A stretch of DNA of 64,000 bases from Butyrivibrio fibrisolvens (GTDB lineage: Bacteria; Bacillota; Clostridia; Lachnospirales; Lachnospiraceae). Shown one piece after another: positions 58,445-64,000 of this stretch. The stretch's first letter is position 1; every line of letters begins with the position of its first letter. The notes below the pieces were generated by a model. That model was not told where the DNA came from. It was given only the letters and a program-made list of their open reading frames with translations, and ran no database searches. Location of the stretch: NCBI RefSeq assembly GCF_037113525.1, contig NZ_CP146963.1, forward strand, positions 3,224,001-3,288,000, written 5' to 3'. Both the position numbers and the translations under genes were made by a program.

Positions 58445-60778
58445 TTACGGTCCGTCGCCTTCTGCCGGCTCATTAGCAGTTGTATCAGGAAGAGATGACT
58501 CTCCGCCTCCAACTGTATTACCGGTTTCAGGGTCGATCAATTCGCCTGTATTCGGGTCAATATAATACCCCGTCTCAGGGTCAACGTCAAATGTCTCCCA
58601 GATCCTTGTGCTTCCTTCTGAAGCCGCATCATCGCTTCCTTCTTCAGAGTTTCCATCACCTGAAGTTCCATCTTCAGTCGTGCCGTCTTCCATAGGCACT
58701 CCTTCAGAACCTATCTGAGATTCATCAAGTTCATCGACATTTGAATCATCAGCATTCTCCGGTGCGTTTCCATCTTCTATGGAATCGTAGGTTGCTGTCT
58801 GATCTTCCTGCGACTGTGTAGCATATCCGCTCATGTTAAGCTCATCAAGCTCAGCCTGCTCTTCCTCTGAAAGAGGCTCAGTCATTGGATAATGAAGATA
58901 TGGAAGAACTTCTGTAAGGATCTTTCTTACTATTCTTGTAGCAAACTTGGCATCATCCTGATACTGAGTATTAGGCCTGTCTACAACTACATAGATCGCT
59001 ATCTTAGGATCATTTGCAGGAGCATATCCCATGAAGGAAACAACGTAGTTGGTCTTATCTCTCGGAATAGTCTCCGCTGTTCCTGTCTTACCACCTATCA
59101 TGTATCCTGCTGGTCTTGCAGTCTTACCTGTACCTTCAGAACCTGCAACAACCTGATTACAGTAGCTGACTATTTTATCTGATACAGATTCTGAAATAGT
59201 CTGTCTGATGATCCTTGGTTCGATAGTCTTAACTGTAGCTCCGCTTGGAGATACGATCTTGCTTACAAAATGTGGCTGATAGTAATATCCGCCATTTATA
59301 AGTGAGGCAAAACCGGCTATAGTCTCGATCATGGTAACATTAAAGCCCTGGCCGAAAGTGCCGGTCGCAAGCTCTGTAGGTCCCATAGTATCTGCAGTAT
59401 AGACAAGTCCTGCAGTTCTTGATTCACCTGCAAGGTCTACATTAGTCTTAAGTCCAAAGCCAAAAGCATGCTGGTAGCTTGCAAATGTGTCAGATCCTAT
59501 TGATTGTCCCATCTGCATGAGAGCTACGTTACAGGAAATCTCTACAGCTCTTGATACAGATACCTGACCATCACCAAATTTGTTATGGCATTTGATCTTA
59601 TAGTCACCTATATAGAGTGATCCTTCACAGGTATATACTTCATTACCTGTAAGACATCCGCTGTCCAGTCCTGTAGCAACTGTAAATGGCTTATATACTG
59701 AACCAGGCTCGTAAGTACTGGAAATGCAGTAATTTTTCCAAAGCGCATTAAAGTTGGCAAGAAGCTGTGTGTTTGACATTGCAGCCAGATTGGTCTCATT
59801 GATATATCCGCCTGTTTCAGCTGCAAGATCGACTTTATTACCGCTTTCATCAACCATTCTCATTCCAAGAAGAGCTGATGTATCTCTTGTGTTATTAAGG
59901 TCATAATTAGGGTAGCTTGCCATGGCAAGGATCTCACCCGTATTAACGTCCATTACGATACAGCCGACATTTTCTGCTGCGTTACCTTCATGGTAGGCAT
60001 CCTTGTAAGTCTCATTAAAATCGAGAAGGTACTTCTCAACAATACTCTGAATATTGCCATCAATAGTTGTGACAATGCTATTACCGTCTACAGCAGATAT
60101 AGTTGTACGCTCAAGGTTAGAGTCTGTATCAAGATATCCGTACTCTCTTCCGTAAGTACCATTAAGTTCATCGTTATAATATTCTTCAAGTCCGTACTGG
60201 CCCTGATTATCTTTGGTCGTAAATCCTACTACATCACACGCAAAATTGCCGTTAGGATAATATCTTACATAAGAATCCTCAAACCAAACTCCCTGAATAT
60301 TGGCATTGTAATCTCCGCTTCCCGGAGTCATATATGCCTGAAAGGGAGCTATCTGGTCATACTGGAGCTCTTTTGCAATGATATAGTAAGCAGATGAAGG
60401 ATTATTACTTATGTAAGTTCTGATTGTTGCTTCATCCGTATAGTCGCCAAACTGTGCGGCAATGGCTTTGATAGTAGGTTCAACCGCATCCTTGTGCTCC
60501 AGAAGAACCCTTGTATCAAGGATTACATTGTAAACCTTCTGGCTCATAGCAAGAACAGTTCCGTTCTTATCAAGTATCTCGCCACGCCTGTAAGGAAGTG
60601 TCACCGAATCATATTCCTGCTGCGAAAGGACCTGTTTTTCATAATCTGCCCCGTTATCTCTTGTAATAGAAACAAGTCTTGCAGAAAGAATTGCAAATAT
60701 AAGCATCATGCATACGAACATGACGCGAAGTTTTTTCTTCATGCGCCAGGTAAAGCGCTGCTCTTTCTTTTCTTTCAT
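58445..60778 (-). CDS. Class B penicillin-binding protein (FtsI/PbpB or SpoVD type)
   Basis: A 777-residue septal transpeptidase. A short cytoplasmic tail and one membrane helix (about 18-38) are followed by the PBP dimerisation domain and the transpeptidase domain with the three active-site motifs: SxxK in EPGSVYKPF, SxN in ISCNVALMQ and KTG in GGKTGTAET. The C-terminus is an acidic Asp/Glu/Ser-rich tail of about 130 residues ending in Tyr-Asp-Pro repeats (YYIDPNTGELIDPETGN). No PASTA domain is seen. ATG 60778 is taken over the longer frame. It lies between ftsL and mraY, so it is likely the division PBP. Confidence 0.92.
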   Translation of the reverse strand: MKEKKEQRFTWRMKKKLRVMFVCMMLIFAILSARLVSITRDNGADYEKQVLSQQEYDSVTLPYRRGEILDKNGTVLAMSQKVYNVILDTRVLLEHKDAVEPTIKAIAAQFGDYTDEATIRTYISNNPSSAYYIIAKELQYDQIAPFQAYMTPGSGDYNANIQGVWFEDSYVRYYPNGNFACDVVGFTTKDNQGQYGLEEYYNDELNGTYGREYGYLDTDSNLERTTISAVDGNSIVTTIDGNIQSIVEKYLLDFNETYKDAYHEGNAAENVGCIVMDVNTGEILAMASYPNYDLNNTRDTSALLGMRMVDESGNKVDLAAETGGYINETNLAAMSNTQLLANFNALWKNYCISSTYEPGSVYKPFTVATGLDSGCLTGNEVYTCEGSLYIGDYKIKCHNKFGDGQVSVSRAVEISCNVALMQMGQSIGSDTFASYQHAFGFGLKTNVDLAGESRTAGLVYTADTMGPTELATGTFGQGFNVTMIETIAGFASLINGGYYYQPHFVSKIVSPSGATVKTIEPRIIRQTISESVSDKIVSYCNQVVAGSEGTGKTARPAGYMIGGKTGTAETIPRDKTNYVVSFMGYAPANDPKIAIYVVVDRPNTQYQDDAKFATRIVRKILTEVLPYLHYPMTEPLSEEEQAELDELNMSGYATQSQEDQTATYDSIEDGNAPENADDSNVDELDESQIGSEGVPMEDGTTEDGTSGDGNSEEGSDDAASEGSTRIWETFDVDPETGYYIDPNTGELIDPETGNTVGGGESSLPDTTANEPAEGDGP

Positions 60779-60891
60779 TCTGACCCCAATTACATTTTTT
60801 CTTTTTGGAAAAAAACTTTTCTCCCTATGAAAAACGCCGGCCAAACTTTTCATCTGCCCGGCGTTCCCAAAGAACTATGATATCACAAATC

Positions 60892-61344
60892 CTATTTCTG
60901 AGGAATCTCTTCGTTCTGTCTTACGTAATCATCACCGCCCTCGTCGGAGTATGTTACGATCTGATTCTCATCAGCATATGTCATGCCATATTCTTCCATA
61001 GCAATTCTTTTGATCTCATCAAGGTCAACATCGCTGCTTGCCTTGTTATATTTCTCGTCATTCTCCTGCTTAAGTTCATTAAGCTGGCTCTCAAGGGTAG
61101 AAATAGTATTGACGCTGTTTGTGATCTGCATTCTAAGTGAAACATATCCTGTAGCAACAATAGCTACTGCTGCCATAGCTACGCAAAGGAAGAGCATGTA
61201 GCCAAAAGACATGTGTCTTCTGCGTCTTTTTTTGCCGCCCTTTACTTCACGGAATATCTCCTGATCCTGTCTGCCTCTTTGTCTGCGGACAGTGTTGCCG
61301 TCAGCATATTCTGTATTGTAATCGTATCTGTATCTCTCGTTCAT
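60892..61344 (-). CDS. ftsL: FtsL-like divisome protein
   Basis: A 150-residue single-pass membrane protein with a basic cytoplasmic tail (KGGKKRRRRHMSFGYMLF), a membrane helix at about 47-68 and an extracellular coiled coil (NTISTLESQLNELKQENDEKYN), followed by an acidic tail. Sequence is weakly conserved in this family; the identification rests on layout and on its place between rsmH and the division PBP. GGAGG precedes the ATG. Confidence 0.85.
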   Translation of the reverse strand: MNERYRYDYNTEYADGNTVRRQRGRQDQEIFREVKGGKKRRRRHMSFGYMLFLCVAMAAVAIVATGYVSLRMQITNSVNTISTLESQLNELKQENDEKYNKASSDVDLDEIKRIAMEEYGMTYADENQIVTYSDEGGDDYVRQNEEIPQK

Positions 61345-61385
61345 ATCAGCGCCTCCTTTTAAGGTGTGCCCTCAGGATGACCATG

Positions 61386-62339
61386 TTATTTCTCGTCTAC
61401 TGTGACTGCTTTTTCAAAGACTCTAAGCTTTGCACTTGCAGATCTTGTATTATTATCGAGTTCTTCCTGACTAGGAAGAATAGGTTTCCTTGTTATTACT
61501 TTGCCTTTAGATTTCTTGCCACATACACATACCGGAAATTCCGGAGGACATGTGCACGGATTTTCATTATTCTTGAAGTTGACCTTGGTGATGCGGTCTT
61601 CAAGAGAGTGGAAGGTTATTACGCAAAATCTTCCACCGGGATTGAGAAAATCAATCATACCATCCAGCGAATCCTGGAGAACATCAAGTTCTCTGTTGCA
61701 GGCAATTCTTATTGCCTGGAAGGTACGTTTGCTGGGGTTACCTCCTTTGGTACGCATCTTGGCAGGTATAGATTCGTGGACTATTCTGTCAAGTTCGCCT
61801 GTTGTCTCAATCGCTTTTTTCTCACGTTCTATACAAATATGCTTTGCTATATTTCTGGCGAATTTATCTTCGCCGTAGTCTCTAATTATGTGATAGATCT
61901 CAGTCTCGGGCCATTCATTGATTATCTCTTTGGCTGTGAGTGACTGTCTTCTGTCCATCCTCATATCAAGAGGAGCATCATATTTGTAACTAAATCCCCT
62001 GTCTGCAGCATCAAGCTGATAAGATGAAACTCCAAGGTCTATAAGGATTCCATCAACGCCGGTAACGCCCAGTTCTTTAAGCCTTGCTACAGCATTCTCA
62101 TAATTATCCCTGATTATTGTGACTCTGTCTTTGAAAGGTTCAAGACGCTTAGTCGCAGCTGCTATAGCATCCTCATCCTGGTCTATTCCATAAAGATGTC
62201 CGCCGGCAGTCAGTTTCTCCGCGATATGCGAAGAATGTCCTGCTCCTCCAAGTGTCCCGTCCAGATAGATACCATCCGGTTTAATATTCAGATTATCGAT
62301 CACTTCGTCAAGAAGTACGGATGTATGCTTAAATTCCAA
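61386..62339 (-). CDS. rsmH: 16S rRNA (cytosine1402-N4)-methyltransferase RsmH
   Basis: A 317-residue S-adenosylmethionine-dependent methyltransferase acting on the ribosomal decoding site. Motif I is YLDGTLGGAGHSSHIAE, and GILIDLGVSSYQLDAADRGFS and FQAIRIACNREL are family signatures. A Cys cluster near the C-terminus (CTCPPEFPVCVCGKKSKG) is normal. The start is TTG with GGAGG 6 bases upstream; an overlapping ATG is out of frame. It follows mraZ by 14 bases. Confidence 0.96.
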   Translation of the reverse strand: MEFKHTSVLLDEVIDNLNIKPDGIYLDGTLGGAGHSSHIAEKLTAGGHLYGIDQDEDAIAAATKRLEPFKDRVTIIRDNYENAVARLKELGVTGVDGILIDLGVSSYQLDAADRGFSYKYDAPLDMRMDRRQSLTAKEIINEWPETEIYHIIRDYGEDKFARNIAKHICIEREKKAIETTGELDRIVHESIPAKMRTKGGNPSKRTFQAIRIACNRELDVLQDSLDGMIDFLNPGGRFCVITFHSLEDRITKVNFKNNENPCTCPPEFPVCVCGKKSKGKVITRKPILPSQEELDNNTRSASAKLRVFEKAVTVDEK

Positions 62340-62353
62340 GCCATGCCTCCAAT

Positions 62354-62797
62354 TTAGAAATCAAGACCCATATTACCCATTTCTTCAGCAACATCTTCTA
62401 TGTCATCGAAGGAGTTATTCTCCTCCCACTTACTGCTGCTCCAAATCTCTGCATGATTGCCTACGCCGACAACCACTGCATCTGCCTCTTTCTGCATTCC
62501 TGCAAATTCAAGAAGATTAGCGGGAAGAAGGATTCGTCCCTGCTTATCAAACTCAGTTACAAGTGCACCGCCCAGAAAGAAACGTTGAAGTTTACGGCTC
62601 TTGCTGTTAGATGAAGGTAGTGACTGCAGTTTCATGGTAAAAGCTTCCCAACTGTCTTCCGGATACAGCAAAAGACACCCATCAAGCCCCTTCGTTACTG
62701 CGAACTGCTCACCGAGTTCATCACGTATCTTAGAAGGAATGATGAGACGCCCTTTAGCATCAATTGAATGGCTGTATTCACCAGTTAACATTCGCAT
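62354..62797 (-). CDS. mraZ: Transcriptional regulator MraZ
   Basis: A 147-residue protein of two AbrB-like MraZ domains that binds direct repeats upstream of dcw and represses or tunes the cluster. The first domain contains SIDAKGRLIIPSKIRDELG and the second FDKQGRILLPANLLEFAG, each with the D-x-x-G-R motif. It is the first gene of the cluster. Two candidate starts, ATG 62797 and ATG 62791, are both possible. Confidence 0.96.
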   Translation of the reverse strand: MRMLTGEYSHSIDAKGRLIIPSKIRDELGEQFAVTKGLDGCLLLYPEDSWEAFTMKLQSLPSSNSKSRKLQRFFLGGALVTEFDKQGRILLPANLLEFAGMQKEADAVVVGVGNHAEIWSSSKWEENNSFDDIEDVAEEMGNMGLDF

Positions 62798-62866
62798 TTA
62801 CCTAAGCGCCTTTTAAGCTGCTAAAAAAACTACAACTGTGGTTCATTACATATATCGGAAAAGATT

Positions 62867-62911
62867 CACCACTTTTTAATACTTTTCCACCACTTTTCTC
62901 CACCTGCCACC
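62867..62911 (-). promoter_or_regulatory. Probable MraZ operator: repeated AAAGTGG boxes
   Basis: On the minus strand AAAAGTGGTGG, AAAAGTATTAA and AAAAGTGGTGA repeat every 11 bases just downstream of the mraZ -10 box, preceded by GTGGCAGGTGG. MraZ proteins are known to bind such short direct repeats. A second cluster of GTGGAGG/AGTGGAGG occurs on the opposite strand at 62951-62970. Confidence 0.75.
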
Positions 62912-62940
62912 ATTTTATTACAAAAATTTATCATTTTCAA
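62912..62940 (-). promoter_or_regulatory. Promoter of mraZ and the dcw cluster
   Basis: On the minus strand TTGAAA (62935-62940) and TAAAAT (62912-62917) are separated by 17 bases. The putative MraZ boxes lie immediately downstream. Confidence 0.68.
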
Positions 62941-63032
62941 TATAAATATGGCGTGGAGGAAAGTGGAGGGATATTCCAAAACGGTTTAAAAGTAGATAAA
63001 AACTAGGGCTTGGCTGATTAAAATTTTTCAAC

Positions 63033-63066
63033 AAAAAAATAAAGACTCCCTTTTACAGGAATCTTT
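63033..63066 (-). terminator. Intrinsic terminator of the XRE regulator
   Basis: On the minus strand AAAGATTCC pairs with GGAGTCTTT in a 9-bp stem (one wobble), followed by ATTTTTTTG. It overlaps the end of the regulator's stop codon and separates it from mraZ. Confidence 0.8.
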
Positions 63067-63451
63067 ACTTTATAAGTCCATCTAACATTTTACTTAGAAT
63101 CTCTTTTTCTTCACCACTGAGTCTTTGAATTTTCTGATTCAGCTGATCTTCTATTGACTGATCTTTGGATACTTCGTATCTATACTCCGAACCTATAAAC
63201 TGGTCCACACTACATCGCAATATAGAAGCTATCCTTATCAGCAGTGATAACGACGGATGCGAGTTTGCACACTCAATGTTGCTAACATGTGTAACATTAA
63301 CTCCAAGCTTATCAGCAACACGTTCCTGTGTTATCCCAAGAGCCTTTCTTCTGCTCTTTATCTTTAATCCTATAGCTTTGTAATCCAGTGAAGCTGTATC
63401 GTGATCGCCGTAACCGTCTGATTTATTCTTATCATCCTGAGTTTTAGACAT
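63065..63451 (-). CDS. XRE-family HTH regulator
   Basis: A 128-residue DNA-binding protein with a Cro/CI-type helix-turn-helix at about residues 25-85 (GLKIKSRRKALGITQERVAD, VNVTHVSNIECANSHPSLSL), then a Glu/Lys-rich C-terminal helix. The N-terminal 20 residues are polar. It is divergent from the zinc-ribbon gene, and the shared region holds an inverted repeat and repeated boxes suitable as its operator. Its role cannot be told from sequence. Confidence 0.82.
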   Translation of the reverse strand: MSKTQDDKNKSDGYGDHDTASLDYKAIGLKIKSRRKALGITQERVADKLGVNVTHVSNIECANSHPSLSLLIRIASILRCSVDQFIGSEYRYEVSKDQSIEDQLNQKIQRLSGEEKEILSKMLDGLIK

Positions 63452-63504
63452 GAAGAATACCCCCTCAACATGTCTTAATTCTATAGTTCTTAATATATCA
63501 GAAT

Positions 63505-63523
63505 AATATTCTATTAGAATATT
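63505..63523. promoter_or_regulatory. Inverted repeat between divergent XRE and zinc-ribbon genes
   Basis: AATATTCT and AGAATATT are separated by 3 bases, and TTCTATAGT occurs on both sides (63479-63487 and 63523-63531). An extended -10 element TGCTACAAT (63548-63556) for the plus-strand gene lies just downstream. The most likely role is operator for the XRE protein. Confidence 0.55.
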
Positions 63524-63600
63524 TCTATAGTCTTAGCTATACTTTTGTGCTACAATTATGCACGTTAACGCAAAAAAGTTTTATTTAAGGGAGGAAAAAA

Positions 63601-64000
63601 ATGTTTTGTAAAAATTGCGGAACGCAAATTTCAGACGGAGCAGCATTCTGCAGCTCATGCGGAGCAACAACAAATGGAAATGCTCCAAAAATCCAGCCAA
63701 CAGTAACTCAGTTCACAGGAGCAAACAGCTATAATGCATCAAGCAATGCCATACAGCCTGATATTTATAGTAATCTAAGTCCTGTAAATGCACCACAACG
63801 CTTGTGCTCAGGCTTTGCATGCTTCATGACTTCTTTTGGCGTAGGTGCGGTTTTAGCAAGTATTACAGGTTTCGTGTTCGGTGTATGCTGTATCTTTGAT
63901 CCGAAATTCGATTTTTCCAACGCACTTTCAATCATTTTGGCATCACTGCCTTATGCAGCAGTGTCATTGCTTTTCATGCTTCCGTCAATAATACCAATTA
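63601..64000 (+). CDS. Zinc-ribbon membrane protein, 3' part outside the window
   Basis: The frame is open from ATG 63601 to the window end (133 residues). The N-terminus is a zinc ribbon, MFCKNCGTQISDGAAFCSSC, followed by a flexible Asn/Thr/Ser-rich linker and, from about residue 72, hydrophobic segments (MTSFGVGAVLASITGFVFGV and ILASLPYAAVSLLFML), so it is a membrane protein with a cytoplasmic zinc ribbon. AGGGAGG precedes the start. It is divergent from the XRE regulator. Function is unknown. Confidence 0.7.
   Translation, partial: MFCKNCGTQISDGAAFCSSCGATTNGNAPKIQPTVTQFTGANSYNASSNAIQPDIYSNLSPVNAPQRLCSGFACFMTSFGVGAVLASITGFVFGVCCIFDPKFDFSNALSIILASLPYAAVSLLFMLPSIIPI

Noticed and set aside
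1..64000. CRISPR array, prophage or plasmid module.
   Set aside because: No regularly spaced direct repeats with unique spacers, no cas, integrase, capsid or replication genes are seen; the only mobile gene is the IS4-type transposase.

Overview
The window looks like chromosomal DNA of a Gram-positive, low-to-moderate GC anaerobe of the Lachnospiraceae, most like a rumen Butyrivibrio or Pseudobutyrivibrio. This rests on gene content and order: a dcw cluster with mraZ/rsmH/ftsL/ftsZ/nrdR, a DUF5688 protein, a YesMN-controlled glycan locus with lplB/lplC-type permeases, and strong GGAGG ribosome sites with many TTG starts. The genus is inference; there is no rRNA here.

Layout. 1-1.4 kb: 3' part of an IS4-type transposase. 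1.6-6.7 kb (+): PHP histidinol-phosphatase, a transglutaminase-like lipoprotein, then a GspF/PilC-like protein and four small single-TM pseudopilin-like proteins, with no motor ATPase or prepilin peptidase. 6.6-12.2 kb (-): a hypothetical protein and a MarR-ABC-ABC heterodimeric exporter operon. 12.2-12.8 kb: CheC-like phosphatase. 13.0-19.3 kb (+): a complete fructose PTS set: fruR, fruK, fruA (IIABC), ptsH, ptsI. 19.4-35.7 kb (mostly -): a glycan-use locus with a YesN/YesM two-component pair, carboxylesterase, sugar ABC importer, HAD hydrolase, NagZ-like GH3, GPH symporter, two AraC regulators and a GH2 enzyme. 35.9-41.6 kb (-): DUF3089-like hydrolase, an unknown repeat protein, gdhA with a long structured leader, and an SH3-domain membrane protein. 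41.7-46.4 kb (-): tRNA-Arg(CCG), a DUF5688 protein, efp, aroQ, a fused aroE-aroK, and a yqeG-like phosphatase. 46.4-51.6 kb (-): an oligopeptide ABC importer oppA-B-C-D-F. 51.6-62.8 kb (-): nrdR and the dcw division/wall cluster (ftsZ, ftsQ, ftsW, murD, mraY, pbp, ftsL, rsmH, mraZ). 63.0-64.0 kb: an XRE regulator divergent from a zinc-ribbon membrane protein cut by the window end.

How the genes work together. Fructose is phosphorylated during uptake by PtsI-HPr-FruA and passed to FruK, with FruR as the likely sensor. The 20-36 kb locus would sense, import and trim an unidentified acylated or N-acetylated glycan. The 43-46 kb genes supply chorismate precursors. The 52-63 kb block builds the septum and is probably self-regulated by MraZ at boxes just downstream of its promoter.

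The least-explained signals are non-coding: a three-hairpin intergenic element with covarying stems in two copies plus a decayed third; a promoter-leader-terminator arrangement upstream of gdhA; four exactly 10-bp-phased T-rich repeats between cheC and fruR; and many long perfect intergenic hairpins without T-runs.
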